Both the position numbers and the translations under genes were made by a program. Of a stretch of DNA of 64,000 nt, positions 10,560 through 23,559 are shown piece by piece. Every line of letters starts with the position of its first letter. Position 1 is the first letter of the stretch. Origin of the DNA: Phymorhynchus buccinoides (Eukaryota; Mollusca; Gastropoda; Neogastropoda; Raphitomidae). Where the stretch lies: assembly GCA_017654935.2 (NCBI GenBank), contig CM065711.1, forward strand, positions 27,160,836-27,224,835, in the 5' to 3' direction. The notes beneath the pieces were generated by a model, which was given only the letters and a program-made list of their open reading frames with translations, did no database searches and was not told the origin of the DNA.

Positions 10560-11540
10560 ATCAAAAGAAACATACAATTAACATGGATGCATGCGGTGAC
10601 CTGGAAGCTTTTGCCTCAACTTTCCATCATAACCCTTTGCTATAACTAGCAACTCCAAACTGAAGCGCGACATTGGAAATGTGGTGAAATTTCAGTCAAA
10701 TTAGGTGAACTTTCAATGTTCGCATTTCACTTGCAATCGTGAACATGTGAATAAAACCACATCCAAACTGTAAAACTGTCTGTCTCCTATTAATGTGTCT
10801 GTGTTTTGAGTTGAAAATTTGTAAAACCGGAGTTGAAATCAGCGCTGGAACAACCCTACCATTCGACTTTCGCGAAACGCCATCGAAAGCGTGTCCCAAA
10901 ACACTTTTTTCACCACCTTCACTTCACGGCTTTGTGCGCGGTGGGAATTGCCGCTTCCAAATCTAAATGCATACGAAACAAAAGTAGACATGCTGAGCCT
11001 GTTTTTAACAGCTATCCACCATGTCCCAACAACAACAAAACGGTGAAAAATTACAGTTGGTTTAAATGATTTTTTTTATTGACAAGCAAAACATATACAC
11101 CAAATAAAATGAACATGAATGACGGCAGCAACAAGCTTAAAGATTATAGTGTGCCTACTCAAAATAAGTCACAATCACAGACTGAAAAATCACACATTTA
11201 AGAAAAATAAACAAAGGTTAATTTTGAACATTAGGAGCATAACAAAGTAACCAAATAGAAAAAATGTCATCTTCTTTAAAAATGACAGTTAAAACCGTTA
11301 CCGTGATGACAAGACACATAAATATAAACTGTGCACGGCTGAAATCAAAACCTTTTTTTATCTTTTAATTCCCGCCATGCACAGGATCACACAGTCGAGT
11401 TAACTGATCACATAATTCATGACGTCAACCGGCAGCCGTGGCTATGACGAGCAGACCTACGCCAATTGTCACAAAGGAAAACCCGAAATTTCAGAAGAGA
11501 ATTGGTTTTTAGGCTTTGAAATCAGATGAAGATTAGAAGA
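10560..11540. other. Intron 5 part without recognisable elements
   Basis: About 1 kb of unique-looking AT-rich sequence. Short frames at 10696 and 10833 lack family features. Confidence 0.4.
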
Positions 11541-11546
11541 AATGTT

Positions 11547-13620
11547 AATATACCGATCTTCAAGTAGCGCTAAAGTGGCCTGGAACCGTGTGATATAAAA
11601 CAATGTCTTGACATATCATTTGCGCATATTAACCCATAGGCTTAGTGTAAACGCGCGTGAGAAAAGGTGTAAGAATACACTGTTGCTATTAGAAACTTGA
11701 CGTCACAGTTATTTATCTTGACATATCATTACTGTCTTGTCAACGCGACCTGTTCCTACCAAACCCAGAATTTGACAAGCTGTGCAGTGCTACCCCTAGG
11801 ATTCATTCAGCGCTGACGACAACATTAATGCTGGCACACAACGAAAATTCATGGTTCGACTGAATCAACAGTATCAGCTGTCACAGAGCTACACAAGCCA
11901 TTCTGTGCGTGCCACTTGAAACGTCTAGCTCAGTAGCTGTCAATCAAGGCCTAGGTTTCTCAACTCCATGACCGTCGATATTAGCAGACGATTCGAGCTA
12001 TGCAATTTTGGCACAGGGAGAGTCCATGTTGATAATGTAGACGCAGTACTGTTGCAAAACAGCTCGAATTCATCTTCAGTCCGGAAATAAAAATGAGCTG
12101 ACTGAACCTGTGCGAAGAGCTACCGCACCTCCGTTAAAAAAAGAAGAAAAGAAGCGTGTTTTCGGGGCCTGTGATCGTTCTGGTCAAAGCTGACTCCCCT
12201 CTTTTTTACGGTGTGCTGAATTGACTCGTTCTCGTTATGTGTACGTTTTATTGTTGGTGTTTACAAGTTAAAATAACAGCAATTGTCTTTAGTGTTTTAG
12301 TTCGTTGTTTCTGTTTGTGTTTATCTTTAAACGTTACATTTTGTCACCACATCTTATGAAGTACATTTGTGTTAAAAATTTATATTTTGTTGAACTATAT
12401 TCTTTGTGCAAGAATGCGTGTTACAGTGTGTGTGTGCTGCGACCACTGTTGTGAAAAATGGATGCGTTTTCATTTCGCTGCAGATCTGAGCCTGTTTCTT
12501 TTTCTTGCTTTTCTGTTGATGCACATTGGTATATATCCGTTATTAGGATTTGGGAGTTAGATATTGCTTTTATCATATCTCTTGAGCCTTGCTGTTTATC
12601 ACACTCAGTCTCCGACTTCGTGTGATAAACAGCAAGCCTCTCGAGATAGGATAAAAGCAATATCAAACTCCCAAATCCTAATAACTGATAATATACCGAT
12701 GTACAAGTAGTGCAAAGAGGCCTGCCAGCCGTGAGATATAAAACAATATCCAGAGATATCATTTGCATATATTAACCCATAGGCTTAGTGTAAACGTGCG
12801 TGAGAAAAGGTGTAAGAATACACTGTTGCTATTAGAAACTTGACGTCACAGTTATATATCTCACGGCTTGCAAACGCGAGCTGTTCATACCAAACCCAAG
12901 CTGTGCAATGTTACCCCTAGGATTCATTCAGCGCTGACAACATTAATGCTAGTACACAATGAAGATTCATTGTTTGAATGAATCAATAGTACATGTCACA
13001 TATCTGCACAAACCATTATGTGCCTGCCACTTGAAATGTCTAGCCGTGTATCAAGGCCTAGGCTACTCAACTTCATGACCGCCTCGATTAGCAGACGATT
13101 TGAGCTATGTAATTTTGGCACAGGTTGATAATGTAGACGCAATACTGTCGCAAAACAGCTCGAATTCATCTTCAGTCCGGAAATAAAAATGAGCCGACTG
13201 AACCTGTGCGAAGAGCTAGCGCACCTTCGTTAAAAAGAAGGAAAAAAAGAAGCGTGTTTTCGGGGCTTGTGATCGTTATTGTCAAAGCTGACTCCCCTCT
13301 TTTTCACGGTGTGTTGAAATTGACTCGCTCTCGTTAAGTGTGTACGTTTTATTGTTGGTGTTTACAGGTTAAAATAACAGCAATTGTCATTAGTGTTTCA
13401 GTTCGTTACTTCTGTTTATGTTTATGTTTTGTTACGTTTTGCTACCACATCTTATTAAGTACATTGGAGTTAAAATGTTCTATTTTGTTGAACTATATTC
13501 TTTGCGCAAGAACGTGTGTTACAGAGTGTGTGCTGCGACCACTGTTGTGAAAAATGGATGCGTTTTCATTTCGCTGCAGATCTGAGCCTGTTTCTTTTTC
13601 TTGCTTTTCCGTTATTATGA
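11547..13620 (+). repeat. Two ~1-kb direct repeat units separated by the fold-back element
   Basis: Unit 1 at 11547-12527 and unit 2 at 12689-13620 share long blocks (cataggcttagtgtaaac, agaaaaggtgtaagaataca, ttcatcttcagtccggaaat, tttcatttcgctgcagatc). Each unit starts at the right end and finishes at the left end of the fold-back element. Repeated short frames are not convincingly coding. Confidence 0.8.
12528..12697. mobile_element. 170-bp fold-back element, copy 1
   Basis: ggtatatatccgttattagg … cctaataactgataatatacc, arms with ttgcttttat/ataaaagcaa and gctgtttatcacac/gtgtgataaacagc. It sits between two ~1-kb direct repeats. The same element recurs at 31413-31582. Confidence 0.78.
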
Positions 13621-13879
13621 TTTGGGCACTTCACCATGAAAACTTATTTTATTGGCATCAAATAATTAATTTACAGATTTGCGAGTCAATAATAATAATA
13701 ATAATGGGAATTTATATAGCGCTCTTTCTCACATGAGCTCAGATGGTACAACATATCAGTTGACTCAGATACCGCTGGTCCCACAATTGTGGAAAAATCA
13801 GTATGTGGGACTAGTGATATAACTGGTATTGAGTGTGTGTCTTTGTGGTTGTGTGAGCCTGCTAGCTTGCATGCGTATG

Positions 13880-14075
13880 TGCATGCGTTCACGCGCGCAC
13901 GCACATATACACATCCTACACACACGTACGCACACGCAGGCATACACACACGCCCGTATACACATGCGCACGCATACACACATGCCAGTATACACACACG
14001 CACGCATACACACACACATAGCGTACATACACACACACACACATAGCGTACATACACACACACACACACACAAAC
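13880..14075. repeat. CA/CG-rich microsatellite
   Basis: Alternating purine-pyrimidine (cacacgcacg) for about 190 bp, Z-DNA prone. It follows the aataataataatgggaattt-atatagcgc sequence at 13690, which looks like a LINE 3' tail. Cys/Val and Thr/His frames are artefacts. Confidence 0.85.
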
Positions 14076-14514
14076 AAATATGACACCACTGTCTCTACCC
14101 AGTATTCTAGACAATTATTCTGTTCTTGATTCAGTTTGTAAATGTTTATTAATGTAGATCACTTACTATTTATCTTTAACATTGTTCATTGTTCGGTTAT
14201 TATTCTTTAAATGTAAATTTAACTTTTGTTTTAATGTGGGTGGGAGGTGGGGTTATAAATAGGTCCGCATCACTATCCTATCACTTACTTTAATGCTTAC
14301 ACACATTTACAGGCACACCCACTCACACTCATCACACCATAATACAATATTGTCTGAATCACTTTTAGTGGAAGGACATTAAACTGAAGAAGAAGAACAA
14401 CAAGCAAACACACACACTTCTTTTAAACAGTATGTGACATGTTTTACTCGTCAGAAGAAGACTATTGACTTATGTTACGGCAATATTCCCAATGCATACT
14501 GATCTCTACCTCTA

Positions 14515-16520
14515 CCACCAGTGGGTGCTTCCGACCACGACACCGTGCAACTCATCCCTGCCTACAGACCCAAAATACAAACTGAACCTGTGGTGAAAAA
14601 GAGCGTGAAAGAGTGGACGCCCGAGAGGGTGGATGAATTGAGAGGTTGTTTTGAAATATACTGACTGGAGTGTGCTGACTGATTCCTGTGAAACTGTGAA
14701 TGAAGCTGCTGACACATTAGTTTTTGTGAAGATATGATCATTCCATCAAAGACTATAAAGATTTTCCCCAACAACAAACTGTGGATTTCCAAGTCTATTA
14801 AATCAGTCTTAAATGAGAAGAAAGTAGCCTTTCAAACAGGAGATAAAAGAGAAAGAAAAGTGGTTCAATCTAAGCTTAGAGGGGAGTTAAGGAAGGGGCA
14901 GAGGGAGTATAAGGATAAGTAGAACAGCAGTTTCAGACAGGCAGAATCTTAGATGCATGGGATGGGCTTCGAACCCTAACTGGCCAATCAAAGAAACGAA
15001 CAGCAAATTGCCAAATGACAAGAGAAGAACAGAAGGATTTTTCTAATGAGCTAAATGACTTTTATTGTTGGTTTGAAAGAAATGATCTAGAGGGAGATCT
15101 AAACGGGGTAATGTCACAGTCAAGAGAAAAAATGATCAATGCAAGTGAAGATCATGAATTTGAGGTTCAAGAAAGAGATGTTCAGTCCTTATTTCAGAAA
15201 CTAAATGTGAGGAAAGCTGTGGGACCAGATAATGTGTGTGGAAGATTGTTGAAAGCATGCTGTTCTCAATTGTGTGGTGTGTTTTGCTCTCTATTTAACT
15301 GGTCTTTACGTGATTGTGTTGTACCATGTATCTGGAAAAATTCTACAGTTACTCCTGTCCCTAAGAAAAAGAACCCTGCCACACTGAACGATTACCGCCC
15401 TGTTGCCTTAACGTCTATTGCCATTAAATGTTTGGAAAAGATTGTCCTTCACCGCCTTCTTTCTTTTACTAACCTACTCCTTGACCCCTTTCAGTTTGCC
15501 TACAAACGGTGTAGAGGAACAGACGATGCCGTACTGACCCTTCTTCACAATGCCTTTCTTCACTTAAATACCCCCAACTCTTTCGTTCATATTTTATTCA
15601 TCGATTTCTCCTCTGCCTTCAATACAATACAGCCCCATGCATCTACTGGCCCAGAAACTATTAGACCTGAATGTTAACCCCAAGCTCATTCTCTGGATAA
15701 TCAATTTCCTACGCAATAGAACTCAGTCTGTCCGCTTTCAATCTGCAATCTCCTCAGAACGTTCCACTTCTACAGGTGCCCCCCAAGGAACAGTTTTGTC
15801 CCCAGTTCTTTTTACATTGTACACAAATGACTGTAGAGGCACTGAAGAAACACCTGTCATTAAATACTCAGATGATTCTGCCATCGAAGATTTGTCAAAC
15901 TCTGATTCTGTGTACTTCAGTGAAGTCAAAAGGTTTTGTTCATGGTGCAAAGATAATTATCTGGATTTAAATGTTGTTAAAACAAAAGAACTGCTTGTAG
16001 ATTTTCGTAGAAACCCAGTGCCAGTGCCACATTTGGAAATTGATGGTGAAACGGTTGAAAGAATTGATGAGTACAAATACCTAGGCACAGTTTTAGACAA
16101 GAAACTTACTTTTGATAAACACATAAGAAGAGTCAGTCCAGGATCTTTTGTTTACAGAGGCTAAGGAATATTGGTGTCTGTTCAGATATTCTTCAAACCT
16201 ACTACCGATGTTGCATTGAATCTGTTCTTACTGTGTCATTTATCTGTTGGCATGGAAGCTTGAGGGTAAGAAGTAAGCACGTGTTGAGTGATATGGTGAA
16301 TGTGTGCAGTAAGGTTGTGGGTGCAAGGCAGAGTGGTATGCAAGAAATGTATGACAGACAAGTAGTCAAGAAAGCCAGGAAAATTCTTAATGATAACAGT
16401 CATGTTCTGGCAAAATACTATGAAGCGTTACCATCGGGCCGTCGATACAGAACTCTAAAACTGAAAATAAGAGCACAGAAAACTTTCTTACCAAGATCAA
16501 TTCATCTGTTGAACTCTTAA
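14515..16520 (+). mobile_element. Non-LTR retrotransposon, 5'-truncated (end of EN plus RT)
   Basis: Starts inside the endonuclease C-terminus (GASDHDTVQLIPAYRPK). After several broken frames it enters reverse transcriptase: LNVRKAVGPDNVCGR, ITPVPKKKN-like, NDYRPVALTSI, FAYKRCRGTDDAV, LFIDFSSAFNTIQPH, GAPQGTVLSPVLFTLYTND, KYSDDSAI (YSDD in place of YADD), DEYKYLGTVLD. The C-terminal part (ARKILNDNSHVL, LPSGRRYRTLK) runs to 16520. Frame breaks occur near 14660, 14920, 15660 and 16160. The clade is CR1/L2/Rex-Babar-like by motif style. Dead copy in intron 5. Confidence 0.88.
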
Positions 16521-16972
16521 TGCACTGCATCATTTGATTGTTTTGCTGAGCAGCCTGTCCATCTCCTTGGGATTGAATTTGTGCAAGCCTATTTGTAGTC
16601 CCCTTGTTCTACAATAGATTATTGCTGTGTATGTCCTTGACTAAATTGTCTGTTTAGAGATGGTGTAGGTACTATTATTGCTGCATTTTTAAGCGTTATT
16701 CTTGCCTCGTTTTTCAACTGATTATGTCTTGATTTAAAATGTATTTAAAAAATGCGTTCTGGTTCTTCGTACGGACTGCTGCTGAGTGGAACAAGTTAAG
16801 TGAGGCCACCGTCAACGCAGGCTTTATCCGCGCATTTACATAAGCGCTGATCACATCTCCATCTGAGCCTGCATCAACTGACCACTAAAATTAGATCCAA
16901 ACCCCTCCCCCTCCCCCAGCTTGTTGCTGGAAATGGAGCCTGTTCCTTCCCAGCTTAACTGGGGGGGTTTAA

Positions 16973-17212
16973 CCCTTTTGCCGCCAGCCATTTTTTTAGC
17001 CAAAATTTTCCATTAAACTTACATGGATAGAGAAAATATTTTTGTCTGAAATATTGGGGATTCTTCTGTGATATATTTGAAATAAGGCCTATCCTTACCT
17101 CTCAAAACTAAGAACACAAGAGCATTGGATAACAGACCCTCATTTTAAGATTTTTAATGATATGGGTGTTCAATCACTTTGGTGCAAAACTGCGACATTT
17201 GCGGTGAAAGGG
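16973..17212. mobile_element. TTAA-type MITE (cccttttgccgcc TIR)
   Basis: TTAA-cccttttgccgccagcc … catttgcggtgaaagg-gTTGA, 240 bp. Interior gatattggggattctt and acagaccctcattttaag recur in fragments at 1-190, 5238-5405 and 27735-27850. Confidence 0.7.
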
Positions 17213-17539
17213 TTGATGGTCTAAACCCAGTGCAAGTTTAGGTCTTTCCTTTCTATGTTTTCTGTTGGTACATGCGCCCTCCTAGTTCTGTCGCGACTAT
17301 TGCCAGTAATGCACCTGCGACGTACTGATCCATGCGCGGATAGCTCACGACAACGTTAAGTACGGTTCAAACACTGCCTTCTTTTGATTTCTTCTTCTCT
17401 TTTTCTTCGCACTTGTTCAGCGGAAATGCAGAATGTTTTGTTGCTGACCACAACAGCATAATCAGAGTTCTCAAAACGTAATGTTTACGGACAAATCCTT
17501 ACGGAAAACAGGTCTGCCATCCGTTGGTTGGAGAGAAGA

Positions 17540-18541
17540 CCGTATTGTGATGATAATAATAATAACAATGAGCATTTATATGCGCTTATTCTTAAACAAG
17601 CCCTAAGCGATTACAATAATAAACAAATAAATGAATAACCCCACCAGCCCCCCAACCCAACCACCCAAAAAAGCAGTAGAAAAGATGAGAATGTTAAAAT
17701 TGCTTCACATGCACACACACGCGCACGCGCGCACACACAAACAAACACACACACACACCACACCACACCACACACGCCCGCACAAACCACACACTACACA
17801 CAAACACACGCGCACAGAAGGAACAAAAATTACTTTCCAAAAGAAAAGAGCAGGCTATGATTTGAAGAGAGTGGTTTTGAGGGAAGACTTAAATGAAGAA
17901 AGGGAGTTGGCAGAACGGAGAGGAAGAGGGAGTTTGTTCCAAGTAGAGGAGGCCTGAAAAGAGAAGGAACGTTCACCGAGAGTCCTGGTGCGGTAACGAG
18001 GGATCTGGAGGAGAGAAGTGTCAGAAGAGGAGCGTAACTGTCTAAGAGGTGTGTAAAGGTTCAGGAGATCAGTGAGATAAGAAGGAGCCAGACCATTCAG
18101 GGATTTGTAACAGAGCAGAGAGAGCTTGTAGTCGATACGCTTTCCAACGGGAAGCCAGTGAAGAGATTCAAGCAGAGGGGTAGAGTGAGAGAATTTGGAG
18201 CACCTCAGTACAAGGCGAGCAGCATTGTTTTGAATTTGTTTAAGTTTAGCGAGAACAGTTTGTGGGCAGCCAGCAAGAAGGTAATTACAGTAATCTAGTC
18301 TGGAGAGTACGAAGGCAGAGATAAGAGTTTTGGTGGCTTCCTCAGAAAGAAGATGTCTTACAGATCCAATGCGCCGAAGTGCTAAGTAACAAGCACGACA
18401 GACAGAGGAAATCTGGTTTTGGAAGGAGAGAGTCTGATCAAGTGTGACGCCAAGATTGCGTACAGTGGTAGAAGTGTGAATAAGAGAGTTTTTTAACTGG
18501 ATGGAAGTGATGATGATGATAATGATGATGTCAATTAACAC
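17540..18541 (-). mobile_element. Non-LTR retrotransposon 3' end, intact C-terminal RT frame
   Basis: 228 codons open on the minus strand: TTVRNLGVTLDQTLSF, ALRRIGSVRHLLSEEA, LDYCNYLLAGCP, QNNAARLVLR, ESLHWLPVGKRIDYKL, GLAPSYLTDLL, TWNKLPLPLRSA, ending TTLFKS and stop. This is the thumb/C-terminal part of a Jockey/CR1-group ORF2, truncated just before the palm. The 3' UTR carries CA/CG-rich microsatellite and ends near 17540 in an ATT repeat after an atataaatgctcattg motif. The clean frame suggests a recent insertion. Confidence 0.88.
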
Positions 18542-18564
18542 CAGCAGATTTTCTTCCTCTTTGT

Positions 18565-18835
18565 CACTTGCTCAGACAGTTTTCTGTCATCGTAATCGCA
18601 GATGCGTCATGCTGCCGTTTATGTGCCTAAGAAATAGTTAGGCCCAGCATGTCTGTCTTCGGCCGGAGAAAATCTTTGTAATAAGAGTTTCCAGAACAAA
18701 AAGGCAGGAGAATGGACCAGTAAGGCAGAAAGATAGTAGATGACAGTAAGCAAAAGGAAAAAGGCAGAGTCAAAGAGAGTGACGGATAAGAGGAAGTTGT
18801 GAGCTCAGAACTTCCAGAAGGAGGGGGAACTATTT
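18565..18835 (+). repeat. R2 repeat copy
   Basis: ctcagacagttttctgtcat … gatgcgtcatgctgccg … cagaacttccagaaggaggg. It lies just after the exon 5 donor on the opposite strand. Confidence 0.75.
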
Positions 18836-18953
18836 GTACCGGGGAGAGACTCGTGGAGGGGGCGGGGGTCGTCCAGCTCCTCGCATGGAGGCATGAGGCA
18901 TCCACCCACTGCCCACAAGTGTTTCATGATGATAACAACAACATATTAATTAC

Positions 18954-19103
18954 CTGCAGATTTTTCACAGCGTCCAGGTGTCGTTTGGCGAGGAAGATGA
19001 CCATTCGTTTGTCGGCCAGCAAGGCGTATTCGCGACGTATGAACACCCACTCCGGCCTCTCCTTGGTCAGTTGGTGTTCCACCTCCTCACAGCGCGCATC
19101 CAC
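18954..19103 (-). CDS. Exon 5 of the TRANK1-like gene
   Basis: 150 bp, 50 codons, phase 0: VDARCEEVEHQLTK, ERPEWVFIRREYALLADKR, then IFLAKRHLDAVKNLQ. Acceptor tttcaatcag, donor CTGCAG|GTAATT. Highly charged and helical. No domain is recognised with certainty. Confidence 0.82.
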
Positions 19104-20099
19104 CTGATTGAAAATTTTAAAACAAATCGTCGGTGAAATTTAAAAAACCATGCATCTCAATTTTGTAGAATTTGAAGAAACGAAGATGACTGCTGGGTTC
19201 AGTAAAATCCATCACAAGTCGAAACTCAAACCCAAAACAAAAGAATGAATGAAAAATGGTGTGTAACCTCCTCCAACTGATGGCTAAGTTTAGGAGGATT
19301 TACATGCCAGAGACAGAGACAGAGAGAGAGAGACAGAGAGAGAGAGACAGAGACAGAGAATGAATAAATAAGGAGCACAGGGGACATAACTCTCTTCTAC
19401 TAACACTAGTAACAGACAGTTGATTTACTTCCCTTGGATTGCTTTAGGAAGTAATTATAAATGAAATAAAACTATATTAAAGAAAACAGGTACATAGTAA
19501 TGATTATTTAGTTCTACTATATATTTAAGATTTTATGCGAAGTTATTTGAAAAGAATAAAGTAAAATGTTATTATTGTTACAAATTCTTATTTTAACTAA
19601 TCCGCATTTTAACTTCCTGTTTCAATAGGACTTCCTATTTCCTTTACAACTTTTCTGTCAGTGTTCCACCAGACTTGAAAGGGTGAAGACCTAGATTAGA
19701 AGTCTCTCATTGAAAAGAAAGAAGACCTAGAGCGTGCCTGGACAAGGCATAGTAATTATGGTCATTTTAGTCTTTGGTGTTAATAGAAATGTAATACTAA
19801 TACAGCTGTAGAGTAATATTGTAAATTAAATTATAGTGAAGACTGAATTAAAAGGCCAGGTTGTAGTTCATATGAACATGTGCCTTTCGACAAAGAAGCA
19901 CATGGTTTCTTTCTTTGAGCTGTTAGTTGTTTTTACAACCTTTCTAGTGAATTGCTTAGCAATAATAGGGTTTGTGACCAAACTGTTACAGCCCAAGTGT
20001 ATTATATTTATAGGGTAAAACAATAATCATTACAATGTGTAATGATGGTAGAATTATTTGTGGGTGAAACTTTGTAAAACACTGTCACTAAAGTGTGAC

Positions 20100-21096
20100 A
20101 CTAGTTCATTGTGAGAGCCACATGGCTGATACCATGAGGCAAGGTGAAAGGGGAGACAAAGAGCTGTGCCAGTAGTTCATTGTGAGAGCCACATGGCTGA
20201 TACCATGAGGCAAGGTGAAAGGGGAGACAAAGAGCTGTGCCAGTAGTTCATTGTGAGAGCCACATGGCTGATACCATGAGGCAAGGTGAAAGGGGAGACA
20301 AAGAGCTGTGCCAGTAGTTCATTGTGAGAGCCACATGGCTGATACCATGAGGCAAGGTGAAAGGGGAGACAAAGAGCTGTGTCAGTAGTTCATTGTGAGA
20401 GCCACATGGCTGATACCATGAGGCAAGGTGAAAGGGGAGACAAAGAGCTGTGCCAGTAGTTCATTGTGAGAGCCACATGGCTGATACCATGAGGCAAGGT
20501 GAAAGGGGAGACAAAGAGCTGTGTCAGTAGTTCATTGTGAGAGCCACATGGCTGATACCATGAGGCAAGGTGAAAGGGGAGACAAAGAGCCGTGCCAGTA
20601 GTTCATTGTGAGAGCCACATGGCTGATACCATGAGGCAAGGTGAAAGGGGAGACAAAGAGCTGTGCCAGTAGTTCATTGTGAGAGCCACATGGCTGATAC
20701 CATGAGGCAAGGTGAAAGGGGAGACAAAGAGCTGTGCCAGTAGTTCATTGTGAGAGCCACATGGCTGATACCATGAGGCAAGGTGAAAGGGGAGACAAAG
20801 AGCTGTGCCAGTAGTTCATTGTGAGAGCCACATGGCTGATACCATGAGGCAAGGTGAAAGGGGAGACAAAGAGCAGTGTCAGTAGTTCATTGTGAGAGCC
20901 ACATGGCTGATACCATGAGGCAAGGTGAAAGGGGAGACAAAGAGCCGTGTCAGTAGTTCATTGTGAGAGCCACATGGCTGATACCATGAGGCAAGGTGAA
21001 AGGGGAGACAAAGAGCAGTGTCAGTAGTTCATTGTGAGAGCCACAGGGCTGATACCATGAGGCAAGGTGAAAGGGGAGACAAAGAGCCGTGGCAAG
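20100..21096. repeat. 71-bp minisatellite, about 14 units
   Basis: Unit gtagttcattgtgagagcca … ggtgaaaggggagacaaaga, nearly identical between copies except a few ct/cg/ca changes at the junction. It lies in intron 4. Confidence 0.93.
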
Positions 21097-21099
21097 CTG

Positions 21100-22260
21100 T
21101 AATTTGACTGATGCAAAGAACATCAGTGAGTTTAGGGATTTGGTTGTATTATTTGGATGTTATTTTGGTATTCATGAATGAATGTTCTTGTGTTTTATTT
21201 TTGTGTGTGTTTTAAGGTAAAATGTACTGACTGGTTAAAGGTATTTTTGGGATAAACTATTGGAAAGTTCTGGATGGAAATGTTCTTTTAGAAATGGTAT
21301 AAAGAGAACATTGCAACAAGCCACGTGGTGTAGATCATGTAATTAGAATGTAAAATTATTATGCTTCTGCCAGGGGAAGGCTAGTTGTTGAGGATGAATA
21401 GGATTATTCATCCATGGAAAGTAGTATAGCCTAACTGGGTGTTCCATGTGATCACCTCAATATGAGTTAGACATAACTTGACTTTTCCATGATATTTTGG
21501 TTTTGGTTTTGAATAGCTGTGGCATCAGCTCGGGGTAAATGGATTATTGGAAACCAATAATATTTTGAGGGAACTCGGTTTGAGTTATCCAAGTGCATAC
21601 CACTACCAGTCAGAGTATTCTGTTGTGTAACAAGTGTAACAATTTTGTGCTGTAGTTGCTTATAGTTATAATGGATTAATGGGAGTATGACTTTTTAAGC
21701 ATGTTTTATATTTGTGTTGTGTGAAAATAATGTACCGGTAAGTTTACATTTGGTTATTTTCAGGTCTGTCAGTAATAATTGCTTTGTTTGATTTGATGTT
21801 ATCTTATTAGTTGATACCTGATGGTGAAATCAAAGTAAAACATGATCGCATTGTTATAATGTTATTTTTAGTCAATTTAGGTTTTAGTTGATAAATATTA
21901 ATGCTTAGTATTGTCTATTTTTCAGGAGCGCATATTCTTCTTTCCTTTCTTTGCCTATTTCTAATTTTAAACCCAACTCGCCTCTCAGTGATTCTTCTTA
22001 TCTCTTTTGTTATATCAATCTTGTTTGAATTTGACACTGGCGGTATCATTTAGCTAGTTAGTGTAATTGGATAACATTTCTTTGGGTTTGGACTTTTAAG
22101 ATTATTCATTTGTTCGTTTATTTTTCAAGTTGTTTTTATTTTAATAAATCAGTGAACTCATACCGAATCTCGGTGTTTTTGTGTCTCTGGAAGACTTTCT
22201 GAAAGATTGACTCTAACGCTCTAGTTTTGTAGCTCAACCCGAACCCGAGTCCCGCTCCTG
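21100..22260. other. AT-rich intronic stretch, nothing recognised
   Basis: No frame, no array, no TIR. It precedes the block shared with 37.65 kb, so it may be part of the same unrecognised element. Confidence 0.35.
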
Positions 22261-22264
22261 TAAA

Positions 22265-22450
22265 TTGGTAATTTGGGGTTTTACGAGGAGTGGGTTACAG
22301 GTGTTTTACGTCCTCTCGGTCATAGACACATATGGGACATTTGTAAATACAAAGATGGTGGGAACAATACTGGCTGCAATGCCCGAAGGCAGTGCAACAC
22401 CAGTAAGGTCCCAAGTTTTTAACAATATAGATAGGTGTAGCGGTAACCAC
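22265..22450 (+). repeat. Block shared with 37650-37785
   Basis: tttacgtcctctcg, acacatatgggacatttg, and ggacaatactgg…gcaatgcccg recur in the same order at 37650-37785, about 80% alike. It is probably part of the same LTR-type or other dispersed element, here without other recognisable features. Confidence 0.55.
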
Positions 22451-23559
22451 GCCTCGGTTAAACCTCATCGGCTATGGTACCACCACTTTCATGAGATAGA
22501 CTGGCAAAAACAAAAGATTTAATCACACAAACCAAAAAAAGTCTCGGGTTGTCACATTCTCACTGAAAGACACACAGAGAGAGTGAGGAGCGTTGGCCGA
22601 GCTATCTACCACCCAATGAATCAGTCATACATACGAATAAAAACAGAAGCATAAAATACGAACTGGAAAATATAATCTTTTGAATCAAGAAAGTATACAA
22701 AATAAACAAATCAACAAACGCACACTTAAAAGAAAGGTTTTGATAAAAGAAAAAAAGAAAAATGATTAGTCTAAACTTAAGTAATAATTAAACAAAATAA
22801 AAGTTCTTTTAAGAAACAGACTCACTTCACTACACACACACACAACCTTTCACCACCCTGGTCCACTGCTCACTACCCAAAGCCCTCATACACACACTTC
22901 AATCTCCATCAACTTATTAACTATTCTCCCGCCAAAAGCTGTCGTCCAATCAAACTGCAACAAAAATATCTACATCAAACCACAAGCACGCACACACGCG
23001 CTCAAAAATATAGTAACACCTATACTAAGCAACAAAACAAAAAAAGTCACTTTTGTGACACGGGTTCAACCCGTTGTCCAGTGCTAATAAAAATGTTTTG
23101 AATATCTTAAGTAAAAATTGTAAAGTGCTTGGAGCTTTGATGAATAAGCACTATAGAAATGCACATAATAAATAAATAAATAAAATAAAGGAAAAAGGCA
23201 GAGTCAAAGAGAGCGGCAGATTAACTCTCTTGTGCCTGACACTCTGTGCTCTCTATCACCTCTGAAATCCTAGCCCAAGGGACGTCACTCCGTACAAAAG
23301 GGGGGGTAGCGTCAGAAAAATAATAAAATAAAATATACCCTAGCAAATTTTGTGTGTTTTTTTGTTTTGAATGTGTTGCCGAGATGTCTGTCTGAGTTGC
23401 AAAAGGAATTCCAAGATGTTATGGGGATGCATGGCTCCACAAAAAAAATCAAAATGCCAAAGTGTATTCACAAACTGCATTCACTGCCTATATTTGCAGA
23501 CTGGTGAAGCCTAAGACGATTGAAATGGAAATGTAGATCAAAATCATTCACTTACCCTT

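Noticed and set aside
9913..10577. His/Ser-rich protein of about 200 residues
   Set aside because: It reads through the exon 6 donor into a GAT repeat. Only 10384-10547 is exon.
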